Shown: positions 54,932-63,024 of the stretch, one piece after another
How positions within the stretch are numbered: the first letter of the stretch is position 1
Layout of the letters: each line of letters opens with the position of its first letter
From: Paracoccus aestuariivivens
GTDB taxonomy: Bacteria > Pseudomonadota > Alphaproteobacteria > Rhodobacterales > Rhodobacteraceae
Assembly: GCF_009711225.1 (NCBI RefSeq)
Contig: NZ_WMIE01000001.1
Span: 806,001-870,000 of the forward strand
Reading direction: 5' to 3'
Length of the DNA: 64,000 nucleotides
The notes under the pieces: model-generated
Seen by the model: only the letters and a program-made list of their open reading frames with translations
The model's database searches: none
Told to the model about the DNA's origin: nothing
Made by a program: the position numbers and the translations under genes

Positions 54932-55619
54932 AGGCTTGCGCTCGCGTTACGGGCGCATCGAGGTGCTGCACGGGCTGGACCTGCAGGTCGATAGCGGCGA
55001 GATCGTCACCGTCGTCGGCGCGAATGGCGCGGGCAAGACGACGCTGCTGCGTTGCCTGTCGGGCGTGCAGCCGGTCTCGGCGGGAAAGATCACTTTCCGC
55101 GGCGAGGCGCTGACCACCGTTCCCGCCTATAAGCGCCTGTCGCGCGGCCTCGCGCAATCGCCCGAGGGGCGGCAGATTTTCACGAACCTCTCGGTCGAGG
55201 AAAACCTGCGTCTCGGCGCTTTCCTTTACAGCGACGACCGCGTGCAGAAGGACATGGACGACGCTTTCGCGATGTTCCCGATCCTGCGCGAGAAACGCAA
55301 TCTGGCGGCGGGAGGCCTGTCGGGCGGGCAACAGCAGATGCTGGCGATGGCGCGGGCGCTGATGGGGCGGCCCTCCTGCCTGCTGCTGGACGAGCCCTCG
55401 ATGGGGCTTGCGCCGATCATCGTGCAGCAGATTTTCGACGTGGTCAGCGGCCTCAAGGCGCTTGGCGTCACCGTGCTGCTGGTCGAACAGAACGCCTTCG
55501 GGGCGCTCAAGATTGCCGACCGTGGCTATGTCATGGAAACCGGCACCATAACCATGCAGGGCGCGGCGGCGGAACTGATCGCCGATCCCCGCATTCGCGA
55601 AGCTTACTTGGGAATTTGA
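54918..55619 (+). CDS. Branched-chain-type ABC ATPase (LivF family), paa cluster
   Basis: A 233-residue ATPase: Walker A GANGAGKT, LAQSPEGRQIFTNLSVEENLRLGAFLY, signature LSGGQQQMLAMARAL, Walker B LLLDEPSMGLAPIIV. The start at 54918 was chosen because the family begins at MLTVEGLRSRYG; it lies 14 bases inside the previous gene. The FadB-like gene begins two bases after its stop, which ties transport to catabolism in one transcript. Confidence 0.92.
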   Translation: MLTVEGLRSRYGRIEVLHGLDLQVDSGEIVTVVGANGAGKTTLLRCLSGVQPVSAGKITFRGEALTTVPAYKRLSRGLAQSPEGRQIFTNLSVEENLRLGAFLYSDDRVQKDMDDAFAMFPILREKRNLAAGGLSGGQQQMLAMARALMGRPSCLLLDEPSMGLAPIIVQQIFDVVSGLKALGVTVLLVEQNAFGALKIADRGYVMETGTITMQGAAAELIADPRIREAYLGI

Positions 55620-55621
55620 AT

Positions 55622-57565
55622 ATGTCCGTCGTCACCATTGCCCGCCAAGGGGATATCGCCACCGTCACCGTGGACAACCCGCCCGTCAACGCGCTGGGTC
55701 TGGCGCTGCGCCAAGGGCTGTGGGACGCCGTGGCGGAACTGGACGCTGATCCTGCGGTGCGGGCGGTGGTGCTGATCTGCGCCGGTCGGACCTTCATCGC
55801 CGGGGCGGATGTCACCGAATTCGGCAAGCCCCCGGTTGAACCCCACCTGCCCGAACTGGTTGCCCGCATCGAGGCAGCCGAAAAGCCTTGGGTCGCGGCC
55901 ATTCACGGCTCGGCCCTTGGCGGCGGTTTCGAGGTGGCGCTTGGCTGCCGCTTCCGCGTGGCGCTGCCCGACGCCTCGGTCGGCCTGCCCGAGGTGACTT
56001 TGGGCATCATCCCAGGCGCGGGCGGCACGGTGCGGACTCCGCGCTTGTGCGGTGTCGAAACGGCGGTGGATATGGCGACGGCCGGCAAGCCGCTGCGTGC
56101 GCCGAAAGCGCTGGCGGCGGGCCTGATCGACGCGGTGATCGAGGGCGATTTGTTGGAAGGCGCCGTGGCTTTCGCCCGTGCGGCGATCGAACAGCCCTTG
56201 CCGCTGCCGGTCTCGGCCCGCGAAATCGCGGCCCCTGACGCGGCTTTCTGGACCGAGGCCGAGAAGGCTGTGGCCAAGGCTGCCAAGGGAGCGGCGGCTC
56301 CGGCCCGCGTTCTGGCCTCGATCCGCAAGGCGGCCGAGGTCCCCTTCACTGAAGCGATGGATTTCGAACGCGAGACCTTCATGGCGCTGCGCGGCACCGA
56401 ACAGGCCGCTGCCTTGCGCACGGTATTCTTCGCCGAACGCGCGGCCCCGCGTCCCGCTGCCCTGCGCGATGTCCAACCGCTGCCCCTGAAAAAGCTCGCT
56501 GTCATTGGCGGCGGCACGATGGGCGCGGGTATTATCGCCGCGATCCGGGATGCAGGCCTGCCGGTCATTCTGATCGAGCGTGACGACGAGGCTGTCGCGC
56601 GCGGTCTTTCCAATGTCGCCAAGGTCTTTGACGGCGGCGTCAAGCGCGGCAAGCTGACGGAAGCTCAGGCTCAAACTCTGAAGGATGGCGTCACCGGCAC
56701 TACCGATTACGCGGCGCTGGTCGATGTCGACATGGTCATTGAGGCGGTTTTCGAAGAAATAGGTGTCAAGCGCGCCGTTTTCACCCAACTCGGCGAACAT
56801 TGCCGTACCGACGCAGTGCTGGCCACCAATACCTCGTATCTGGACCCGCGCACCATCGCTGAAGGCCTGCCGAACCCGTCCCGCTTTATAGGGCTGCATT
56901 TCTTTAGCCCGGCGAACGTGATGAAACTGCTGGAGATCGTGCCCACGCCCGAAACCTCGCCCGAGACTCTGGCGACCGGATTCGCGCTTGGCCGCTTGCT
57001 GAAAAAGATCCCGGTGCAATCGGGCATCTGCGAGGGTTTCATCGGCAACCGCATCCTGAAACGCTACCGCGCCGCCGCCGAGGGGCTGGTCCGCAAGGGC
57101 GTGCCGATTGCCCGGATCGACGCGGCGATGCGCAGCTATGGCCTCGCGATGGGCCCGTTCGAGGCGCAGGATCTGGGCGGTCTCGACATCGCCTATCTGC
57201 AACGCGAAGGCGCGCGCGCGGCGGGTCAGGACGTGCCGGAAACGCTGGGCGATATCCTTGTCCGCGCAGATCGCAAGGGGCAGAAAACCGGCGGCGGTTG
57301 GTATGACTATGTCGCGGGCGACCGGAAGCCGCAGGTCTCGGCTACCGTGACCGAACTGCTTGCCGCACAGATCGGGCCGGAATCTGCCATGTCCGAGGCC
57401 GATGTCGCGACCGCTCTGGTCGGCGAGATGGCTGCCGAAGGGCAGGCGATCCTGAATGAGGGTATCGCCTCCAGCCCCACGGATATCGATCTGGTCGAAA
57501 TCCACGGCTACGGTTTCCCGCGCTGGCGCGGTGGGCCGATGTTTGCCACCCGTGCGCGGGACTGA
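55622..57565 (+). CDS. FadB-like fusion: enoyl-CoA hydratase/3-hydroxyacyl-CoA dehydrogenase
   Basis: A 647-residue fusion. The crotonase domain (1 to about 180) has AAIHGSALGGGFEVALGC and VTLGIIPGAGGTVRTPRL. The NAD domain begins at about 290 (LAVIGGGTMGAGII), followed by FIGLHFFSPANVMKLLEIV and two C-terminal dehydrogenase repeats. It can supply both the PaaF and PaaH steps, for which no separate genes exist in the cluster. The protein stops at GYGFPRWRGGPMFATRARD, while relatives usually continue for roughly 40-50 more residues. The next gene on the other strand begins 28 bases on, leaving no room for the missing end. Confidence 0.88.
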   Translation: MSVVTIARQGDIATVTVDNPPVNALGLALRQGLWDAVAELDADPAVRAVVLICAGRTFIAGADVTEFGKPPVEPHLPELVARIEAAEKPWVAAIHGSALGGGFEVALGCRFRVALPDASVGLPEVTLGIIPGAGGTVRTPRLCGVETAVDMATAGKPLRAPKALAAGLIDAVIEGDLLEGAVAFARAAIEQPLPLPVSAREIAAPDAAFWTEAEKAVAKAAKGAAAPARVLASIRKAAEVPFTEAMDFERETFMALRGTEQAAALRTVFFAERAAPRPAALRDVQPLPLKKLAVIGGGTMGAGIIAAIRDAGLPVILIERDDEAVARGLSNVAKVFDGGVKRGKLTEAQAQTLKDGVTGTTDYAALVDVDMVIEAVFEEIGVKRAVFTQLGEHCRTDAVLATNTSYLDPRTIAEGLPNPSRFIGLHFFSPANVMKLLEIVPTPETSPETLATGFALGRLLKKIPVQSGICEGFIGNRILKRYRAAAEGLVRKGVPIARIDAAMRSYGLAMGPFEAQDLGGLDIAYLQREGARAAGQDVPETLGDILVRADRKGQKTGGGWYDYVAGDRKPQVSATVTELLAAQIGPESAMSEADVATALVGEMAAEGQAILNEGIASSPTDIDLVEIHGYGFPRWRGGPMFATRARD

Positions 57566-57572
57566 CCCGCGC
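57554..57572 (+). terminator. Hairpin with the stop codon of the FadB-like gene in its loop
   Basis: GCGCGGG (57554-57560) and CCCGCGC (57566-57572) form a perfect 7-bp stem whose five-base loop, ACTGA, includes the TGA stop. It may serve as a termination structure between the convergent paa and iron operons. Confidence 0.55.
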
Positions 57573-57593
57573 GATTGACGGGGACCGAGCGGG

Positions 57594-59792
57594 TTACGTT
57601 CGGGCGGCGACAGCCCCTTGCCGCGCAAGTGCCGTTCCAAGAAATAGCAAGATCACCAGCCCTTGCAGGAACAGCGGTTCGGCCACAGGGAACAGGCCGA
57701 ACCAAAGCTGCAGCCAGTCGCGGTCGGGGAACCAACTGACCGGAGTCGCACTGACCAATGCGGCGGTTTGAAGCCCTCGGATGCCCGCGCCGACCAGCAT
57801 GACGGCCAAGACCGCCAGCAGAACCGAGGTCACGCGGAAAAACATCGCCAGCGGCAATCTGCGACCCGAGGCCAGCACCAGCCAACCAGCGCCAAGCACG
57901 GCCAGCGCGCCAAGAAGCAGCCCCAGCAAGACCGGTCCGGCTGCTGCATCGACGAGCAGCGCCTCGTAGAACAGGACCGTCTCGAAGCCTTCGCGGAAGA
58001 CGACCAGAAACGCGAGCAGCGCGACAGTTCCGACAGTAACCGATCCGGCCAGTTTGCGGCGCAGTGCGGCGACATGCCCCCCCTTGGCCGTAAGTCCCAG
58101 AACCAGCCAGATCAGCACGGCCGCAGCCAGAAGAGCCGTCCCGCCTTCAAGCGCCTCGCGCGACAGGGTCGAGACCGTGATCAACCAGCGCGCCGCCGCC
58201 CACAGCGCAAAGCTGCCGATCAGGGCAAGCCCGATGCCAAGGCCGACCGGACCTCGGAAACGGGCAGGGTCGGCCCCTTCGGCACGCAGGGCGGCCAACA
58301 GGGCGGCAAGGATAAGCACCGCTTCAAGCCCTTCACGGAAGATGATCCCTCCGGATTGAAGAACCGCGCCAAATGCGGAAATCGGCGTCTCGATCCGCGT
58401 GCGGGCGTCGTTGAGATCGGCCTTGATGCCATCTAACTCGGTGGACAAGGCATCGATCGGCGCGTGTTGAGCAACAAGACGGCCCAGACCCGGACGCGCG
58501 GCAGTCCCCTCCCAGAAGCGGGCTTCCATACGCAGCGCCATCGAGGGCGCGCGGGGCACCAGCCGTTGTTCGATATCAGGGTCGAACCATGAATAGGCTT
58601 CAAGGCGTTTCAACTCCGCCTCGGCCCAATCGCCATTTCTGGCGACGATCAGCAACTCATCCAAAGCGGCGGGCAGGGCGTCCAGCGCAGCGGCGTAACC
58701 GCCCTGCGCAACCTCGGCCCCGAACGTTGCGTCGATCAGCGCAAGGGCCTGCGTTACCAAAGCTTCGACTCCGTCGCCCCGCTTCTGCATGATTGCTTTC
58801 ATCTCGTCCAGCAATCGGGCCAAGTGTTCGGAATCGGCTAACGTTTCGAACTGGGACGCGAGATCGCCATAAAGCATTGCAGCGCGGTCCCGGAACATCA
58901 GGGCCTCGCTATATTCCAGATGCTGGCTGATCTCGCCGTTACGGACACCGTTCTTGTATTCTTCCCAGACAAGGGCGGTGAAGCGGCGTAGTAGGCGGGC
59001 GCGGCGCAGGGTTTCTTCGGGCGACAACTTGACCGGCGCGTATCCCGACATCTGAGCACTGAGCGCGACGACGGCTGAAGGGTCGGATCTGGCGCGTGTC
59101 AGGTCGCGCTGCAAACTGGCGAATGCGTCAGGTCCAAGCCGAGCGGTCATGTTCGACGACAGATATGCGACAAGCCCTTCTGCCCGCCCTATATCGCCCG
59201 CATACTGGATCATGTGACCCGCCGCAGCGTCTTCGCTGGCCCGTGACAGAGCCAGCCGCAATTCGGAAGCAGCGACGGTCAGAAGTTCGGCCTCGACCGT
59301 GTCATGGGCGGCTTGCTGATCAAGCTGCCCATCGGCCAAGGCCTTGAGCGCCAGCACCGCCGAGGTGTCACGCGAGGCACGGGAGTAGTCGCGAATGTTC
59401 ATCCAGTTCTGTGCGTCAGACGCATTTCCGGCCAGAACGGCGGCCAAAGCCTGATCGCGGGCGGCGGCCATGACTGCCGCCCAGACCCTTTGACGCTCTC
59501 GGGCGACATTTGCCGCGTCCTGCTGGCGCACGGCGGCGGCATAATCGGCAAGTGCCTTGTCAGCGGCATTCCCGTCGGGTCCGAGTTTAGGGGTCGCGCC
59601 TTGCCACGCTGCCTCTATCCGCGCCAACCTTTCGCGGATTTCCGCATCCCGATCCGGATTGGGTGTGCGATAGAACAACCGCTCGATCCGGCCTGTCTCG
59701 ACACGTAGGGTTTCCGCGGCGTCCCAAGGTGTTTCAGCCCGAGAGGGCAAAGCGAACGCAAGCAGCAGGGCGATAGTCGCTAGAAATCTCAA
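57594..59792 (-). CDS. FTR1-family high-affinity iron permease with periplasmic N-terminal domain
   Basis: A 732-residue protein. A signal peptide (1-19, ending PSRAE) leads into a long helical periplasmic region. The C-terminal 270 residues form seven transmembrane helices with the two iron-transport motifs FREGLEAVLIL (about 484) and FREGFETVLF (about 595). FTR1 proteins pass ferric iron that has just been made from ferrous iron by an oxidase partner. No multicopper oxidase, EfeB or cupredoxin is encoded here; a five-haem cytochrome and a b-type cytochrome take that place. Its start overlaps the cytochrome stop by four bases. Confidence 0.9.
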   Translation of the reverse strand: MRFLATIALLLAFALPSRAETPWDAAETLRVETGRIERLFYRTPNPDRDAEIRERLARIEAAWQGATPKLGPDGNAADKALADYAAAVRQQDAANVARERQRVWAAVMAAARDQALAAVLAGNASDAQNWMNIRDYSRASRDTSAVLALKALADGQLDQQAAHDTVEAELLTVAASELRLALSRASEDAAAGHMIQYAGDIGRAEGLVAYLSSNMTARLGPDAFASLQRDLTRARSDPSAVVALSAQMSGYAPVKLSPEETLRRARLLRRFTALVWEEYKNGVRNGEISQHLEYSEALMFRDRAAMLYGDLASQFETLADSEHLARLLDEMKAIMQKRGDGVEALVTQALALIDATFGAEVAQGGYAAALDALPAALDELLIVARNGDWAEAELKRLEAYSWFDPDIEQRLVPRAPSMALRMEARFWEGTAARPGLGRLVAQHAPIDALSTELDGIKADLNDARTRIETPISAFGAVLQSGGIIFREGLEAVLILAALLAALRAEGADPARFRGPVGLGIGLALIGSFALWAAARWLITVSTLSREALEGGTALLAAAVLIWLVLGLTAKGGHVAALRRKLAGSVTVGTVALLAFLVVFREGFETVLFYEALLVDAAAGPVLLGLLLGALAVLGAGWLVLASGRRLPLAMFFRVTSVLLAVLAVMLVGAGIRGLQTAALVSATPVSWFPDRDWLQLWFGLFPVAEPLFLQGLVILLFLGTALARQGAVAART

Positions 59793-61324
59793 GGCTGGAT
59801 ATCCGTCAGATCAGCTGAAAGCTCGGCGAGGGCAAAGGCGGGGATCGCGATTTCGCGCCGGAGGTTGCTATAAAGCAGGTCGGGCAGCGCGACGCGGTAA
59901 AGGAGGCGCGCTTTCAGGTGCAGATTGCCGCCGGTCTGGCCATTGAGCGGGATATCGTATGTGGCGATATCCTCGCCCTTGGCGGGGATGGGACGGCGAA
60001 GCCAAACGACTTCGGCGGTCTGGAAGGTGAGGTGGTCTGGGATGCGCTGGCCCTTGCTGTCCTTGAAATGTTCGATCCATGCGACGGTTTCGGATGTGTC
60101 CGGCCCATCCGAGCGGTAGACCACATTCCCCGCCGCATCGGTCAGTGTCAGGTCAAGCCACATATGTTTCTGGTCGTTCACACCGGTCGGAAGGTTGTGG
60201 CCTGCACCAAGGTTCCGGACGGCTATTTCCAGATGCAGCTTGCCACCTTGGGGTTCGGATTTGCGCAGTTCCAGCCCTGCGGCGGTGCGTAGAAAGGCGG
60301 CTGTCTGGCGCGCTTGTTCGTTCAGCGTTTTCTGGTTCATCTCGCGGTCGACACCGGGCAGGGCCCCACCGCGCAAAACGTCCAGCGTGTCGCCAAGTCC
60401 GGTATCCGTGAGCAGATGGTTGGCTCCGATAAAACGATGCGAGTAGCGTTGCGGTTTGGCGATGTCGCCGTTTCGCAATGCCATGACCTGAGCGGCGGGA
60501 TCAGAGGCCATATGGCAGTCCTGACAGGTTATGCCCTGCTGGGCATAGGGGCTGTTTGCCCATTCAAGAAAGGTCGATTGCGCGGTCTGCGGGGTTTTGG
60601 CCTTCGACATCGAATGATCGTAGATCTCGATATGGCAAGCGCCGCACAGATCGGCGCTTTTGATCAATGCGGTTGTTTGGGGCGCGGCATATGCCGCCCG
60701 ATGCGCCTTGGGATTGGCCAGAAGCGCGCCGTCTTTCAGACCGCCCTGATCCTTTTCGGCGCGGGCATAATCCAGGGTGATCGCCGCATTGCCTTTTTCC
60801 GGCTCGGCATGGATCGCGGTGTGGCAGGTGATGCAATTGACCCCTTCGGTCAAGGCGTCGGCGGGCTGGACCGAGACAAAGCGGTTCACGCGTCCGGTCA
60901 GCATTTCCGCCGGTGCATGGCATCCTTCGCAAAATCGACCCTGCTCGGGGTTGCGCACACTGTCAGTATTGGCGTCGACGGTGGCCTCGTAGATCAGGTC
61001 GCGGTCTGCAATGGCGTGCAGAGATCCGGCCCATTCGTGAAACTCCTGCTGGTGACAATACCCGCATTCTGCAGCCGAAGGCAGACGCGCCGGATCGCTG
61101 AATTTGCCTGAGGCGGATTTCAGTTGCGATGGCCAGAACAGGCGATCCGCGCCCGAGTCGTCCGGTCCGAAGGGAAGGCGATAAAAGGGAACGTCGGTGC
61201 TGGCGATGCCGATTGGTGCGGGCTGCGGGGTCAAGACCGCATAGGCCGCCAGCGCGGCCAGCAATAGAACTACCGCCCCGGCCATTGGGACAAGGTGATA
61301 GCGCAGCTGGGATTTGATCCTCAT
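59789..61324 (-). CDS. Membrane-anchored five-haem cytochrome c (cytochrome c554-like)
   Basis: A 511-residue protein anchored by an N-terminal helix (about 13-31). Five CxxCH haem sites are seen at residues 87-91, 132-136, 164-168, 227-231 and 267-271. EWAGSLHA and WANSPYAQQGITCQDCHM resemble the cytochrome c554/NrfB-like multihaem group. The C-terminal 200 residues have no haem site and look like a beta-rich domain. It overlaps both neighbouring genes by four bases, so it is locked into the iron operon. A role in taking electrons from iron during uptake is inferred from context. Confidence 0.88.
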   Translation of the reverse strand: MRIKSQLRYHLVPMAGAVVLLLAALAAYAVLTPQPAPIGIASTDVPFYRLPFGPDDSGADRLFWPSQLKSASGKFSDPARLPSAAECGYCHQQEFHEWAGSLHAIADRDLIYEATVDANTDSVRNPEQGRFCEGCHAPAEMLTGRVNRFVSVQPADALTEGVNCITCHTAIHAEPEKGNAAITLDYARAEKDQGGLKDGALLANPKAHRAAYAAPQTTALIKSADLCGACHIEIYDHSMSKAKTPQTAQSTFLEWANSPYAQQGITCQDCHMASDPAAQVMALRNGDIAKPQRYSHRFIGANHLLTDTGLGDTLDVLRGGALPGVDREMNQKTLNEQARQTAAFLRTAAGLELRKSEPQGGKLHLEIAVRNLGAGHNLPTGVNDQKHMWLDLTLTDAAGNVVYRSDGPDTSETVAWIEHFKDSKGQRIPDHLTFQTAEVVWLRRPIPAKGEDIATYDIPLNGQTGGNLHLKARLLYRVALPDLLYSNLRREIAIPAFALAELSADLTDIQP

Positions 61325-61809
61325 TTTCTGGACCTAGCCCAGTGCCGCATGGCCAGATGCAGGATCAGACCGGACGGGACGGTCCAGGCCCCCCAGAAAT
61401 GCAGAAAGGATAGCATTGCGGTGATTTCACCGGGCGGAAACCACAGCGTTCCGGCCTGCCAGAGCAAGGCGGGAACGCTCATCGCCAGCCCTGTCGCCAA
61501 GACCAGCAACATCACCGCCAGTAGCATCCACGATATGACGGTAAAGCTGCGGCGGCGGCTATGCGCTAGCCCCGATGGGACGTGACGCATCAGCCAAGGC
61601 AGCAGCGCGGCAATCATCATCAGGCCGACGATGATATGTACCCAAAGCACCACGCCGCTTTCCGGCGAAAGCCAGATATATAGCCCCGAGGTGAATAACC
61701 CTGCAAGCCCGCAGCTTTGCAGGGCTGACCGCAAACTTCCTCCCCTTGGGTGCGAGGGGGAGCGGATCTGTGCGGATCTGAGGCGGGCCTGGCTTGCGGC
61801 TTGTCCCAT
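61321..61809 (-). CDS. Four-helix membrane protein, b-type cytochrome-like
   Basis: A 162-residue membrane protein with four predicted helices. Histidines fall at helix positions suited to haem b ligation: VLWVHIIVGLMM, LMRHVPSGLAH, LSFLHFWGAWTV and GLILHLAMRHW. This resembles the cytochrome b561/formate dehydrogenase gamma type. The start is 17 bases after the imelysin stop; the first 30 residues are basic and could be partly untranslated if a later start is used. It could link the multihaem cytochrome to the quinone pool. Confidence 0.7.
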   Translation of the reverse strand: MGQAASQARLRSAQIRSPSHPRGGSLRSALQSCGLAGLFTSGLYIWLSPESGVVLWVHIIVGLMMIAALLPWLMRHVPSGLAHSRRRSFTVISWMLLAVMLLVLATGLAMSVPALLWQAGTLWFPPGEITAMLSFLHFWGAWTVPSGLILHLAMRHWARSRK

Positions 61810-61826
61810 GATTGCCCCGTTCGTTC

Positions 61827-62867
61827 CTAGCCCTTGATATCGACCCCGTGCTTCGCGGCGGCTTGTAGCACCTGCGCGACAATCCGTTCCGCAATGTCCT
61901 GTGCTTCGCTGCCAAGCGCGTCCGCTTCCTCCGAGGTGAACTTGTTGCCAGCGACCTCGCGTTCGTGCGTCTCGCTGACCAGTGCGATCAACTCGTCAAA
62001 GCCCTTGGTGATCGAGCCGTCCAGAGCCGCGTCATCGGTTCCGACCACTGGCGAGATGGCAGAGTTATACATGCGCTGGCAGCCGCCCATGATGCCCAGA
62101 ACGTCGATGAGACGGCTGCGGGCGACAAAGGCATCGCCCTCGCCGCCAAGGAACTGCGACTCTTTCCACTCGCCGAAATAGTCTCCGACGGTCGGGGTCA
62201 TGGTCACGACGGCGGTAAAGGCGTCGTCGCGGTTCGGCTTCCACGCAGCCATGTCGGTTTCCAAGGCTTTCGACCAATCGACCATGCCCTTGGCGGCACC
62301 GACGGCCAGATTGGCGTCGAACAACGCCTCGCCGCTGCCGATCTTGCCGTCGCCGTTCAGATCGGCCTCAAGTTTGATATGGGTCGCATCGGTCCCCCAG
62401 AACAGCGGTTCGGTGATCGAGTGGAACAGGCTTCCGGGACGGGACAGAACCGTGCCGTCGGGCAGGGTCAGATCGTATTCGGCGACGTCCTCCTCCTCGG
62501 TCCCCGGATTTCCGGCATCAAGGATCAGGTCGTATTTCGCGGTCGAGGGGATGCCCGCGACGATGCCTTCGATAGTCTCGTATTCGTTCGAGGCGGCCAG
62601 CCAATTGTCGCGCATTGCAGTTACGGCCTCGGCCAGCTTCGGGCCATCGGCCTCCCACGCGGCCTTGTAGTCGCCGCCATGCGCGGCGACCAGCGCGGCA
62701 TAGGCCTCGGCCGAGCCTTGCATCTTCTGGGCATTGGCGACCAGAGCGGCGTTGTGTTCCAGCGTAAAGGCCTTGACCTGTGCCAACCCCTCGCTTTCGG
62801 TTGCGGCAAAGCCGGGCTGGGCGGCCAGCAAAAGAATAGGGGTCAGCGAAAGCAACGTGCAGCGCAT
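61827..62867 (-). CDS. Imelysin-family (EfeO/EfeM-like) protein with an EF-hand loop
   Basis: A 346-residue exported protein. Residues 1-21 are a signal peptide (ending PGFAA). The rest is the imelysin/peptidase M75 fold found in EfeO and EfeM, periplasmic iron-binding partners of FTR1 permeases. Residues 169-180 (DLNGDGKIGSGE) form a textbook EF-hand calcium loop, unusual inside this fold. The start at 62867 follows AGGAG; an in-frame start 45 bases upstream has no signal-peptide logic. First gene of the four-gene iron operon. Confidence 0.87.
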   Translation of the reverse strand: MRCTLLSLTPILLLAAQPGFAATESEGLAQVKAFTLEHNAALVANAQKMQGSAEAYAALVAAHGGDYKAAWEADGPKLAEAVTAMRDNWLAASNEYETIEGIVAGIPSTAKYDLILDAGNPGTEEEDVAEYDLTLPDGTVLSRPGSLFHSITEPLFWGTDATHIKLEADLNGDGKIGSGEALFDANLAVGAAKGMVDWSKALETDMAAWKPNRDDAFTAVVTMTPTVGDYFGEWKESQFLGGEGDAFVARSRLIDVLGIMGGCQRMYNSAISPVVGTDDAALDGSITKGFDELIALVSETHEREVAGNKFTSEEADALGSEAQDIAERIVAQVLQAAAKHGVDIKG

Positions 62868-62990
62868 GGTCGAGGGCTCCTGTCTCGAACGTTTCCGCGA
62901 GACTCGGCCCACGGAAAGGACTCACTGGGACTCTCTTATAACCCGACCATTTTTGTTGCAATTGGAATGCGGCGTCGCGTTAACGAAGAA

Positions 62991-63020
62991 CGGCCGAGCA
63001 TCGCTGCCCGGCCGCTTTTT
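62991..63020. terminator. Terminator between gabD and the iron operon
   Basis: CGGCCG-A-GC (62991-62999) pairs with GC-C-CGGCCG (63006-63014), then five T residues on the plus strand. Both flanking genes read leftward, so its use is for the end of gabD on the minus strand, where the hairpin is followed by TTCTTCG. Confidence 0.55.
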
Positions 63021-63024
63021 CGGT

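Noticed and set aside
55604-57640. 678-codon minus-strand open frame opposite the FadB-like gene
   Set aside because: Antisense shadow; composition is not protein-like and it spans the end of the convergent FTR1 gene.
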